A stretch of DNA of 64,000 nt from Dallia pectoralis (GCA_029465975.1 CM055761.1:8041529-8105528); one strand, 5' to 3'; counted from the stretch's first letter, positions 10,646 through 21,861 are shown. The notes: generated from the sequence alone by a model not told the origin. A program made the numbers and translations.

Positions 10646-10845
10646 TCAAGGCCAGTACACATCAAGAGCGAAGCAAAAGAACGACACGAAAAGCGATATA
10701 TTCGTGAGCGAATCCAGGAGCTCAAATTATATCACAGCCGCCTTCGCAACTATTTCAAGGTGTCTGTGGCACAGTTTGTGTCGCTTTTGGAGATGCTACC
10801 ACCACAACTGTAAAGGCACCTTCATAACCAAACCTCTAATGATGC
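10646..10845 (+). mobile_element. PIF/Harbinger-like transposase fragment
   Basis: A plus-strand frame reads KRYIRERIQELKLYHSRLRN, then YFKVSVAQFVSLLEM, and stops at 10810. It resembles the N-terminal region of Harbinger nucleases (an ELR.YH.RF..YFRMS..QF pattern). It starts about 70 bp outside the last ccdc190-like exon. The fragment is short and broken. Confidence 0.5.
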
Positions 10846-10849
10846 CATA

Positions 10850-11800
10850 ATGTTCCTTTTCCTTTGCTACTGGGAAGCTGAATTAAGTACGATTATGATA
10901 AATTTAAGACAAACTGCAACGTGCTAGTGTATTTCACGCCGCTGTCTTGTGATAACGGGTTGCCTATGTAAATACGTACGTCTAGGCAAAACCGTTATTA
11001 GTCAAGCAAAAAGTTTCTTTAAAGCAAATAAAATAACCCCTGCGAAACCACAAACTGAAAGTTAGCATTTGATTTACAAGGTACAATAGACAAGAAGGGA
11101 ATTACATTTTTACATTTATTTATTAAATCATTATTTATTTACTGTGTTCAGCAGAATCAGGCGAATTAGGTAATATAGGCCCTGAAAGACTGGATGTCTG
11201 TATATACAGGTGAAATACAGGAGAGTCAGGATGCTGCTCAACACCATTTATTATGTGTTGGTTTTCCTCTAACATTCATAATGTCATGATCAAATGTTTC
11301 GGAGCTGAAAATACAAAATAAATTAAATTCCCAAAAAATGACCAGTTGGAGCTATAATATGTTCCACGTTCAGCAGACTTTCTGGAACAAGTGGTTGGTT
11401 TTTGTTTCCGCTCTAGGACACCCACAGGCTGATTTACATTGGTACGGGTAAGCAGAGCACTTGGTGCCTAGGGAGACTTGGCGCCTGTGTCTACCCGTTC
11501 CTACGTTCCTCTTATTGGGCTCAGTGAGCCTGTGCTTTTGACCTCTTCCTCCGTCTCCACAGGCAGGTTGCAACTGTTACATCCGCCGACATATTCACCC
11601 AAGGACCAGGTGCTTCCACCCCTTAGCTTTCACTTGCCCCTGCATCAACGTGAAACTCTCACCAACCCCTTCTTTCTGTCTGGCCAGAAATCGCCTTCAT
11701 TCTAGACCTGTGGGTTTTTTTTCCAGCCAGTGGGGAATGTCTATGTTCTCTACGTAGATCCTTGTGAAGGTGTTGCTTGTGTACACACTTCTGTTTGGCT
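10850..11800. other. Intronic/intergenic stretch, no gene recognised
   Basis: AT-rich unique sequence. The short minus-strand frame at 11370-11573 was considered as a missing ccdc190 exon but has no convincing splice sites or similarity. Confidence 0.4.
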
Positions 11801-11805
11801 CATAA

Positions 11806-12104
11806 CAACCCGTTGGTGGTTCACTACAAATCAGTTCCAACCCGTTGGTGGTTCACTACGAATCAGTTCCAATATGTTGTGGGTTCATTACCCATTAGTT
11901 CCGACCCGTTAACGGTTCACTACTTATTAGTCTCGACCAGATGGCGGGTCACTACCCATTAGTCCTAACTCGCTGGGGTTCACTACCCTTTAGTCTAAAC
12001 CCACTGGGGGTTCACTACCCATTAGTCTAAACCCACTGGGGTTTCACTACCCATTAGTTCCAACCCGTTGGTTGTTCACGAACCATTAGTTCCAACCCGT
12101 TGTG
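11806..12104. repeat. About 34-bp degenerate minisatellite, about 9 copies
   Basis: Repeats of aacccgttggtggttcacta plus cccattagttcc, with many substitutions (ttaacgg, actgggg, ttgtggg), so this array is older than most others in the window. Confidence 0.9.
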
Positions 12105-12141
12105 AGACGTTAATGGTTTTCATCGTGCTTGCATCATGCAG

Positions 12142-12229
12142 ATAACCACAGACAGAACAGAAATAACCACAGACAGAACAGAAATAACCACAGACAGAAC
12201 AGAAATAACCACAGACAGAACAGAAATAA
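12142..12229. repeat. 21-bp tandem repeat, about 4 copies
   Basis: Four near-perfect copies of ataaccacagacagaacaga plus a, directly after the degenerate 34-bp array. Confidence 0.92.
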
Positions 12230-13240
12230 GGAGTCCAAATCAGAAGTGCATACACTTTTTTATTTTATCGTTCCCTGTGTGGTCATAGCCTTGCCTGAAT
12301 GATGGGCTGGCGTAGAGGAAGAGCTCGTTGAGGCCCGTTATCTCTTTCTGACAAAATCCCAAAGTCTTGCGTTTTCTCACAGAGACTATCTCTCTCCAGA
12401 GGATAACACATATGCCCTCTGTGGCAAAAAGCTGTTTGTGTGTGTGTGTGTGTGCCTGTCTTAGAGAAAGGTTTTGAGCGTCCCGTTATCTGCCCCCTTG
12501 GATTAGCATAATTAACCAGCTAGCTTAGAATCTCCATCCTCCAATCATCTCACTGCAAGGCCAAATTGAGAAACTGGGCTACGAACACGAAAAAAAGCAC
12601 AGACACATAGAACGCAAAGCACGACATGCAAAGCAGACAGGTACACGAAACTATCTTTCAATCCTCCACTAACACTCACACAGAAAGATCCCAGCGCCAA
12701 AGGACAGCAGTTCACACTCACACACACACACACACATCTTTCAGCTGAAATCATGTGTAAATGTACGTGTGTAAAAAAACTGTCACAGAGCGAACACGCT
12801 TGGATATAGTTCATGCATGGAAGAATTGAGAGATGTTATTTTGGAAAAATAGGCATGATCTCACGCACACAATCAACTGATTGTGCTAGGGAAACCATGA
12901 ATTGCATTCTCTTTAAAGGTGTGATTACATAGTTGGATGTAATGAGTTGGAAAGAATTGCAAAACAATATAAATTATTTTGTAAATTACTTTCTGACGAG
13001 GGCAATCTCATCCGAGGTGGATCTATAATTAGCTGGCCAAAACAACAAACCATACTTTTATTTATTACTTGTCTATTTTCCTGGCATCTTTCTGTTTATT
13101 TTATTCAATGAAACATAAAAACTAAAATTAGAAGTGCTGGTTAACCTTTCATTATAGTTAACGATGTAAGACATGTTGAGACTTCTACAAATTCTTCTTA
13201 AAATCCAATTCACTCCTCTTCATCTGTTCAACCTACTTAA
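12230..13240. other. Intron of the ccdc190-like gene, no exon recognised
   Basis: Unique AT-rich DNA with short TG/AC runs (12437-12453 and 12716-12737). No coding or mobile element was identified. Confidence 0.4.
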
Positions 13241-13391
13241 CACAGGAAGCTGGTGGCACCTTTATTTGGGAGGATGGAATAGGCTGGAACGGATTAATCG
13301 GTATTGGTATCAAACTCATCGTTCCAACCCACTTCATTCCCTCAATTCCTAATAATTTTATTAGCCATCCTGCCCTACCCAGGGCCCTGTG
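13241..13391. mobile_element. Short MITE-like inverted-repeat element (salmonid/pike type)
   Basis: It starts cacaggaagctggtggcacc and ends gccatcctgccctacccagg gccctgtg, imperfect inverted complements. The arrangement resembles a widespread fish MITE with ends like CACAGGAGGTTGGTGGCACC. No clear target duplication is visible. Confidence 0.6.
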
Positions 13392-14185
13392 GGAGGAGTT
13401 AGGGTTAGATTAGCCCTCTGAAAGTCACGTTACGGTGATCATGATGGCTAGAATCTATACTGATAGACTGATAGAAGTTCCCCATTCGGGCACTACAGCA
13501 CCACATCCAGCAGAGTCTGCTCTTCTATCCAGGAACAGATCCGGACTGGGCCTACGACATTAGAGAAGCCAACAGCAGTTTCTGGTTGGCACTAAGCTTG
13601 TTCCCAGAATTCAAACCAAGAACGTTTATTTCCTAGTAAATTGTTTTGTCCAGATCGACTGTAATTAGTTTTTCATTTGACCTCCTGGCTGCAATTAATT
13701 CTACCGCAGGATTAATGTGCTCTCATTGGACACCGGGGCTACAGAGGCTTGCTCTGACGAGCGCTGTGAATGAGACAGCATAGTACAGAGGATACAAATA
13801 CATGTTCAAGACTGATAACTAATTGCATGGTGTCGGAATTATTCCAATTAAACTCCCTCAGCCCAAAATAACACAAGCTCTATTACTCTGTCAGAATGGA
13901 ACAGGATGTATTGTAATAGTGGAGTTGGGTTCTGTTATTATTATCACAGCATTTGATTTCTCCGCGTTCTCTCTGTCTGTCCCGGACATAAAAAGCCAAT
14001 CTGCAAGAATTCTGATGTAAGAAAAATCTCACTTTTGTTTCTCAGGTTCTCTGTTGGTCCGTGAAATGGTTGGTAGTGCATTCCTGTTGTACATCAAAGG
14101 GTGACTGGGGTCAGGGTTGAAGGGTCGCGCCACCAGAGGTTGGAGGCCCCTTCTCCAGGAGTTACCTATGGGTTGTATAAATATA
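13392..14185. other. Unique intronic DNA with homeodomain-type motifs
   Basis: Non-repetitive. It contains several TAATTA/ATTAATT/GGATTA words (for example taattagtttt at about 13662, gcaattaattc at about 13691). This could be a conserved noncoding element, but conservation cannot be judged from one sequence. Confidence 0.3.
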
Positions 14186-15495
14186 CAGTCCCTTAAAAAT
14201 GTTTCTGGTCACTAAGAGATGTGCTTGTTTACAAGAGAAAAGCATTTGTATCCATTAAAATGGGCGGCAGTGGCTCAGTGGTTCATGTAGGTTGTCTACA
14301 AACCGGAAGGTTGGCGGTTCAATCCCCGGTTCCACCTGACCAAGTGTCGAGGTGTCCATGAGCAAGACACCTGCTCTCGACGAGCTGGATGGCGCCTTGT
14401 CGCTGTCGGTGTATAAATGTGTGAGTGAATGGGTGAATTGTGAGGCAATATGTAAAGCGCTTTGGTGTCCCCTGGGTCTGTGAAGTGCGCTATATAAATG
14501 CAGTCCATTTACCATTTAGAAATAGAGTGTAAATACAGCGTTCCAAAGGCACGGTGTTTGCCAACACAACTTTGCTAATCATTTTTAAAAGGCTACATGT
14601 ACATTGGAAATCCATTTTGCAATTATGATAAAAACTGTTGTGCTGATTAAAGAAGTAATAAAACTGGCCCTCTTTAGATGAAGTAACTTGTGCATCAGCA
14701 GTTTTGGCTTCAATTACAGGCTCAAAATGGCCAGGAACAAAACGTTCTTCTGAAATGTGTCAGTCTATTCTTGTTCTGAGAAATGAAGGCTATTCCAAGC
14801 AAGAAACAGCAGAACAGCACACACTGGCTCAAACCAGAATAGAACGAGGAATGGTTGGCCCTGAGCAAGAAGACAGCTACATTAGAATGTCTAGTTTAAG
14901 CTTTATTAAATAGTACCCAGAAAACACAAGTCTCAATGTCAACAGTGAAGAGGCGACTCTGGGATGCTGACTTTCTAGGCAGAGTAACAAAGAAAAAAAC
15001 ATCTCTGGCCAATAAAATAAAGAGTTTTGAGGTGTTAGGATCACAAAAAAAGAACATTATTGAGAGGCAGACCACATGAAAAGATGCTGGAGGAGTGCTT
15101 AACGCCATCTGTCAAGCATGGTGGTGGCACTGTGATGGTCTGGGGGTGCTTGGTGGTGGTCAGGCGGGAGATTAGGATCTCAACCCTATTGAGTTGTTGT
15201 GGGAGCAGCTTGAAGGTATGGTACATAAGACCATCAATCCAATCAAACTAGTGGGGGTGCTTCAGAAAGCATTGGGTGAAATCTCTTCAGCAAGACAGTG
15301 AAAGGTTTGCAAGGCTGTAATTGCCTGAAATTGAGGATTCGTTGACAAAAGCAACATTTGACGGACATAGTAAAAAATCATTATTTCCAACCATGTCAAA
15401 TACAATATTTCTTATTAAAAAAAAATCCATTTATGTTTTAATGGAAAACGGATGGAGGACATTTCTAAGTTGCCCGAAACGTTTGAATGGCAGTG
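14186..15495 (+). mobile_element. Decayed Tc1-like transposon with a nested SINE
   Basis: The 5' terminus is cagtcccttaaaaatgtttc, then tggtcactaagagatg, after TA. The 3' terminus is its degenerate complement, ggacatttctaagttgcccg, then aaacgtttgaatggcagtg. The interior carries transposase remnants: SEMCQSILVLRNEGYSKQET (14750-14810), then a stretch before STVKRRLWDADFLGRV (about 14940), and SVKHGGGTVMVWGC (about 15109-15150), the Tc1 motif before the second catalytic Asp. Large deletions and stops make it inactive. It shares termini with the MITE in echdc2 intron 3. Confidence 0.85.
14260..14517 (+). mobile_element. tRNA-headed SINE-like element inserted in the Tc1-like element
   Basis: The head gggcggcagtggctcagtgg contains an A-box-like tggctcagtgg. 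A B-box-like ggttcaatcccc follows at about 14317. The tail is aaagcgctttggtgtcccct plus gcgctatataaatgcagtcc. A related head occurs in reverse at 46517-46621. The tRNA-like head is not a functional tRNA because no cloverleaf can be formed. Confidence 0.65.
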
Positions 15496-15555
15496 CAAGT
15501 CAGCAAGAACACATACCAATACACTCACACACAAACACACATGAACATCTCTCAC

Positions 15556-15739
15556 CACTCCGGATATTGAACAGGTCTCTGTGAAGCCGCCGTTGTTCTG
15601 TAGTAAGTGTGTTGAGGTGGTAGCTTGTAGCCTTCTCCAGTCTCTGTAGCCCTCCCTGCAGGCGAGCCTTAGCCCTTCGCTCCTCTCTCCTAATGGCCTC
15701 GGCGCCCTGCCACAGCCCCCTGCTCCCACCACCATGCAT
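15556..15739 (-). CDS. ccdc190: ccdc190-like gene, first coding exon
   Basis: On the minus strand an ATG at 15737-15739 opens MHGGGSRGLWQGAEAIRREE. Next comes RRAKARLQGGLQRLEKATSY and HLNTLTTEQRRLHRDLFNIR, ending at a good donor (GGAGTG|gtgaga). The charged helical segment matches the N-terminal coiled coil of CCDC190, which has the pattern E.R.AK..ARL...LQRLE...YH...LT.EQR.L.R.L. An acceptor-like ttacag lies five bases before the ATG, so the 5' UTR is probably on another exon. The exon is 184 bp and ends in phase 1. Family similarity is recalled, not searched. Confidence 0.75.
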
Positions 15740-16020
15740 GGCACTGTAACACCTACTGACATACGCAGATACAAATGACTTAAAATACTGTCTGCTACTG
15801 GAAAACGAAAAGAAGGCCATACAGAGGTGAACTTGCTGCCATACTGACATACAATCAAAAGACAAGAAAGTTTTTTAAGTAATCCACTTATTTCTGGAAG
15901 ATATCAAGCTTTCCATAGCATTACCATGACGTACTATTCTAAGCAGGCCGATGGACATCAAAGCATTCAGTAACTGTTTTATTCAATACTAAAACGTACA
16001 ATACAAGTAACCGGAGTGTA

Positions 16021-16445
16021 ATATGATCTTCTGTGGGCGTGGTCTGATCTTCTGTAGGTGCGGTCAGTTGTTCTGTAGGCGTGGTCTGATCTTCTGTAGG
16101 TGTGGTCTGATCTTCCGTGGGCGTGGTCTGATCTTCTGTAGGTGTGGTCTGATCTTCTGTAGGTGTGGTCTGATCTTCCGTGGGCGTGGTCTGATCTTCT
16201 GTCGGCGTGGTCTGATCTTCTGTAGGTGTGGTCTGATCGTCTGTGGGCGTGGTCTGATCTTCTGTCGGCGTGGTCAAATCTTCTGTAGGTGTGGTCTGAT
16301 CTTCTGTAGGTGTGGTCTGATCTTCTGTGAGTATGATCAAATCTTCTGTAGGCGTGGTCTGATGTTCTCCTAGCGCAGTCTGATCTTCTGTGAGGGTGGT
16401 ATTATCTTCTGTAATCTTGATATGATCTTCTGTGAGCGTGGTCTG
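16021..16445 (-). repeat. 21-bp minisatellite, about 20 copies, open as TTPTEDQ repeats
   Basis: The unit is ctgatcttctgtaggtgtgg plus t. The minus strand stays open for 174 residues (repeating TTPTEDQ with TTLTEDH variants) from an ATG at 16461-16463. It lies directly upstream of the ccdc190-like exon on the same strand, but no splice signal links them. Most likely noncoding. Confidence 0.9.
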
Positions 16446-17190
16446 ATCTTCTATGGCAGGCACATTAATTCCAGTACTTTCGAAACGGCTGTTTCAAGAC
16501 ACAAAGAACATGTAGTCAGCAACTGTCCACTAGTGGGCAAAATGTCCAATCTCACAAGAAAAAAAACAAATCTGGCTAATTCTATCAGCCCCTATCAGTT
16601 TTCTGTCCAGTACAAGGCATTTTTTGTGTATTTTAGTCAATGAACTGAACAAAAATAATGTACCTCTTATATATTGTTCACTTATTACTCACTGTAGTTT
16701 CCTTCTCTTATTTAAAAAAAAATTTAAATCCTGTCGGCTCCAATTTTTCCCCACGACGAGTGATTTGGTTGCATGTAACACACTAATGGACAGCCAGCCA
16801 TCCTTGCTATAGTAGTTCCAGATGTTTCTTGTGTTGTGCTGTTTCTATGCTGGGCGGATATTAGATCACCATGTCTCATTGTAATCATTAGCCCTCATTG
16901 TACTCGATGGAACCTGACTCACTCCTAGAGGAGGTGTGTGCGCGGCCCTTTCTTACCACTGCTGAGGTAGGTGTGTGCTGCATTAGCATAGAGCGATGAG
17001 AGAGAGAGATGGAGAGATGGAGAGAAAAGGAGAATTTTGAAGTGTGCTTGGATAGATAAAATGGGTAATGTGGAACAGATATAGAGGAACCAGAGATGAA
17101 TGCATGGCCTTAGTTTGATCGAAGTGGCTTGAGTCTGTCTGTTTCTAATTTCCACCTAGCACAGCCTGCTTTGGTCAGGGACTGATAGAC
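16446..17190. other. No gene or recognised element
   Basis: Unique AT-rich DNA with a short GA-rich patch at about 17000-17030. Confidence 0.35.
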
Positions 17191-17195
17191 TCTGA

Positions 17196-17198
<3 letters not shown>

Positions 17199-17260
<62 letters not shown>
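17199..17260. repeat. (TG)n microsatellite
   Basis: About 30 uninterrupted TG dinucleotides, with further impure TG/AC runs at 17280-17300 and 17423-17470. Confidence 0.97.
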
Positions 17261-17486
17261 CATGCGCACATGCGTTTTGGTGTGCGTGTGTGTGTCTGTG
17301 TGTGTCCGTCCGCCCACGGTATTGCGTATTACAGATTCCCAAGTGCACTCTGGGTATCTCACACATTATCAAATCGAGCCAGACCCACAGGCTATAAGCA
17401 GCTCCCTCTATCTCTCTCTCTCACACACACACAAACACACACACAAACACACACACACACACACACACTCAGCATCCACCTCTGAC

Positions 17487-18572
17487 CACAGCCGGATTAA
17501 CAATTTTTATGCCCAGGGCAACAAGACTCAAGGGCCCCCCAACCCCGCCCCAAAGCAAAAATCACAAAGTCCCTATCATCAAGAGCATGTCCCTAAACTT
17601 AAGATCACGTTAATGCCCTACTACTATATATTCATAAAGTCCCTATCATCAAGAGTATGTCCCTAAACTTAAGATCACCTTAATGCCCTACTTCTATATA
17701 TTCATAAAGACCCTACCATCAAGAGCATGTCCCTAAACTTAAGATCACGTTAATGCCCTACTTCTATATATTCATAAAGTCCCTATCATCAAGAGCATGT
17801 CCCTAAACTTAAAGAATATTACAGTACAATTTTGTTTTAACAATTTGGCCTTAGAACTGGCCTCTTTAAAACTGAACTCATAAACACAAAAATATTTTAT
17901 TATTATTATTATACTTTGCTTTAAAGGGTAACAACACTATAGAGGAAAAACTCATAGTCTACACAATATTTCAAATTAGGCTTGTACACGTCTATTAACT
18001 TCTATAGATTTTCCATTGCTTAACAGGTGACCCTTACACACTGGACTCCTTGACTTAAATTGTGTAAACTCAAAACATTTAATGCTATCAAAGATTCAAG
18101 ATAGATTTTTACAATTTTAAAATGTTTATTAAACGTCTCTTACACCATTTCCTTAAAAAAACAAAGCTGTGCAAAATGTGTGTGTCCTCTATAAAACAAT
18201 CTGAGAGTGGTTTGAATTAATAACGTTGAGACTTGTACTTTAGAGACGGTCCCTAACTATAAGCACACGGAGGTTTCTCTCGGTCGATCACCGCGGTGTA
18301 GTGTGGCTGCTTGCGGGAAAACCGGACCTGATCTCGGCCTCCGACTATCCGTTGAATATCCAATATCGAACATCCAACCAACTTTACCTCGGTCTGAGAT
18401 GAAGCAAATATATTTGTGCGGGAATTTCTCGCACTATAAAAACTAACCTTGCGAGAATGGTTTAAATTATGCATACCGAAATGCAAGCTCTGTTTCACAG
18501 AGCCCAGTGCCCCTTAGATGTTATGTGCCCCTGGGCAATTGCCCAGTTGCCCTAATGGTTAATCCGGCCCTG
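17487..18572. mobile_element. Nonautonomous hAT-type DNA transposon with perfect 8-bp target duplication
   Basis: The ends are cacagccggattaa (left) and ttaatccggccctg (right), near-perfect inverted repeats. The direct repeat CCTCTGAC flanks both sides (17479-17486 and 18573-18580). An 8-bp duplication with CAG-like ends is diagnostic of the hAT superfamily. The 1086-bp interior has no transposase frame and contains four 70-bp tandem copies near the left end. Confidence 0.88.
17566..17815. repeat. 70-bp tandem repeat, about 3.6 copies, inside the hAT element
   Basis: Repeats begin aaagtccctatcatcaagag and recur at 17566, 17636, 17706 and 17776 with only a few substitutions. Confidence 0.95.
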
Positions 18573-18580
18573 CCTCTGAC

Positions 18581-20108
18581 ACATCCAGAGCTTGCAACAT
18601 TATGGGTACTATACCACCTCCACCGTCACATACTGAGGCTACAACAGTAAGCTGTCAAAGTTCATCATCCACCATCATCCAAGTGTCCCATGCTTTTTTC
18701 CAGGGGCGAATTCACGTGAAAACAGCTACTGGCATACATTTCCTGCGGTATCAAATGTGACCATAACTCCCCATCAATCCTAACTAGTGAGCAGAGGCCG
18801 TCATTAGCCGTTAGTGACCCGATATAACAAGCAATTTATTCTCACATACAGTTAGGGCACCAGCGGGAGAGAACAAATTAGCATTTTAAATGGTGATAAT
18901 TACGGCTGAGCGGCATTTGAGATGATCATCTCTCATCTCGGTTATGGGATGACATCGTCATAGGCAACCGCACACACGCACAATTAACGAAAGCAAACAG
19001 GTTTCAGAGGATGCAGTAGTAGCCTATTGTATTGTGGCACAGTTATGTTGCACTCCCACGCCGCAATCTGGGGCTGGATACAGCTGGAGGAGAGCACTTA
19101 CAGGAATATAGGCTCCAAACTCACACGTCACACATACAGTCACTATAGATGACCTCCTACAATACAACACCGGGCAAAAGCATGAAACAATCATGTAAAA
19201 TCTGATAAGTTATGTGAATTACACACAAGGTGGGGTGATTTAGTACATCAATTTGACAATACGTGACAAATTGGCCTATGCAATGCAGATGTCTCGGTGT
19301 TAATTCAATGGGTGAATAAATAAATTAGGCAATAATGGACATTTCAAATGGACATAATTTGGTTGAAATTACAAACCAGAAGCACATTTACATTTTAAAG
19401 TTTTAGCTCCAATATAAAACAAGGTGATTATTATTATTATCCCAGTAAATCTGTAATAGTGAATAACCCCCTACCGTGCGTCCGCAGTAACGTGGTCAAC
19501 AATCATCTGCGCCAAACGCAAAACTATGGTGCGCATCAAATAATCAGGAGACTTCCTCCATATTCACTTTCTAACAAAATCGTAAGGAAAGCGGAGATCA
19601 GAGAAGGATTTCCATTTGTGGAGTAAATATAAAAATTGTTATTCTATCGCAGACTGCCAGTATAATAATATCACAATGACAAACTATCTGCAGTCAACAC
19701 GGATGACTCGAGTTTAGGGTTATTCGTCCGTACATTTGTCTTACACTGAATGAAGCCGTTTTCAACTGTTTAGTTTTGGAAAGAACCACGTCCGAGTGGT
19801 GATTCTGGGAGGAGGACGTGCACCCCAGTGCCACCCGTGACGTCACCATGGGTTACCGGGTCTGGGGACTGAGATATTCAGCCACCGTCTGTTAGGTCAC
19901 CATGGGAACTCGGTCACCATAGTGAGAGAGGTATAGTTATGCTTAACACTGCTTTACTAATGGCTTGGACTGGCCCTTATTTGTGAGAGACTATTTTTCG
20001 TAAAGCAGATTCCCTGCACTTCCACACTTATTGCAATGACTCATAATGTTAAAATAATATCTGAGGGAGAATGACATTTGCTTTGTTGAGTGAGTTCAGT
20101 TTTAGTTT
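18581..20108. other. Unique region upstream of the ccdc190-like gene; possible regulatory DNA
   Basis: Non-repetitive sequence of mixed composition. A consensus cAMP-response element TGACGTCA lies at 19838-19845 within a GC-richer block (19790-19920), which could be a promoter for a 5' exon of the minus-strand gene. No exon was identified. Confidence 0.3.
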
Positions 20109-20116
20109 AGCTAGAT

Positions 20117-20428
20117 CAGGGGTGGGCAAACTAAGGCCCGCGGGCCGAATCCGGCCCTTGAGGCAATTCCATCAGGCCCAGGGAAGGTATTAAAACAGTT
20201 TTGAGAGAAATTACAAAATAACTTTGCAGTCCAATTGTAATGTTTCTGAATCTGAATTAAAGTTATATAACACACCTCCAGTATATATGTTATGTGTATA
20301 CATTTTAATTATTGCCCATTTCTGGCCCACAAATCTTTTAGAATGAACAAATTACATTACAATGTGGCCCTTCATATAATTTCAACGTGCTGATGTTGCC
20401 CCTGAGCTGAAATATCTGCCCTCCCCTG
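20117..20428. mobile_element. Short nonautonomous hAT (Charlie-like) element
   Basis: The left end is caggggtgggcaaactaagg (then cccgcgggccgaatcc), characteristic of Charlie-type hAT MITEs. The right end ctgccctcccctg is the inverted complement. Flanks agctagat (20109-20116) and agctagtt (20429-20436) form an 8-bp target duplication with one mismatch. Confidence 0.85.
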
Positions 20429-20512
20429 AGCTAGTTGATGGTCAGCAATTGGTAGGTTGGTCCCAGGCTGATTGCAGTGGTCCTGCATGGCCTTATGGGG
20501 TGTCCCAAGGTT

Positions 20513-20662
20513 GACCTGCCCTTTAATATCAGCAAGGACTGTTACTGTAAATAAGCTCTTATAATGGTGGCACCTATTGATAGCTATAGGTCGACATGCC
20601 CTTTAATATCAGAAAGAACTGTTAAATAAGCTCTTATAATGGTGGCACCTATTGACAGCTAC
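20513..20662. repeat. 80-bp duplication, two copies
   Basis: Two tandem copies starting gacctgccctttaatatcag / gacatgccctttaatatcag, both running to ggtggcacctattga.agct, with an 11-base deletion in the second. Confidence 0.85.
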
Positions 20663-21143
20663 TTAATAGTTGATGAGTTCCTCTGTAATATGGGTACCTG
20701 TTTTAGTGTGGCTATATTCTGACACCAGCAAGGGGTTTATGGTAAATTAATGATAGGATGACCAACTGTCCTTTTAGCACTTGGGAACAGTGGATCTGCT
20801 TGGTTAGTAGTTCAGTCAGTGAGTTGTTAGTTTCAGAAAATTGTTGCCATGGGTTTCAGAGTATGTTTTTTGTTGTACAGATAAAAACACACGAACCCAA
20901 ACCCCGCACTAATGTCAGATCAATTGCGAGGCAGGCCCATAAGAAAAGAACAATCAGTCTTGGATAGCTTCGTCTTCCTAATCTTCTTCTCGTACACAAT
21001 CGATCTGTAAAATTCCTGTTTTTAGCTGCCGCCTCCGGCACCATAACTGAACCTGTTCAGCTCTGAACTTAGTCCATCACTCCCGGGAGTGTGGCTGAGT
21101 GTGTCACGGGCGGTATCTGAACCCAGGTCTGGACATACACTAC

Positions 21144-21145
<2 letters not shown>

Positions 21146-21224
<79 letters not shown>
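21146..21224. repeat. (TG)n microsatellite
   Basis: About 39 uninterrupted TG units. A pure (GA)n run of about 30 bp follows at 21419-21450. Confidence 0.97.
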
Positions 21225-21227
<3 letters not shown>

Positions 21228-21409
21228 ATATAAGATTGACGTTTAGGCAGATAGTGAGAGAAAGATAAAGTGATGAAAGAAGAACATAAGGGAGGCAACT
21301 GTAACATGTTGGTTTCGGGATGGTGAATTGCCCAGTTAGCATAATGAGGTTAGCATAATGAGGTTATTAATTAGCATGTTGGCAGATGCAGTAATATTAT
21401 TAAAGACAA

Positions 21410-21454
<45 letters not shown>

Positions 21455-21636
21455 GGCAAAGTGGGCCTACGGTGTGAGTTTGGGCTTTAGTTGTGCTGAC
21501 TCAGTCAGACTGAAAGCAAGAGGAGGGAGAGAGGGTGGGAGGAGAGGGGAGTAGAGGGTGTGGGAGGAGATAAGGAAAAGAAGAACACTTTAAAGTGAGT
21601 TTACCGCAGAATGCTCTGTGTGGTCTAGGCGAACAC

Positions 21637-21653
21637 CCACACACAGACACACA

Positions 21654-21730
<77 letters not shown>

Positions 21731-21757
21731 ACAGACACAGACACAGACACAGACACA

Positions 21758-21804
<47 letters not shown>

Positions 21805-21861
21805 ACAGACACACAGACACACAGACACACAGACACACAGACACACAGACACACAGACACA

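Noticed and set aside
11370..11573. Minus-strand frame as the missing ccdc190 exon
   Set aside because: Only faint resemblance (GRGQKHR), no convincing acceptor and donor in the required phase.
14262..14335. Possible tRNA gene (A and B box words)
   Set aside because: No cloverleaf pairing or anticodon stem can be formed; the same head recurs in a repeat at 46.5 kb, so it is a SINE-like head.
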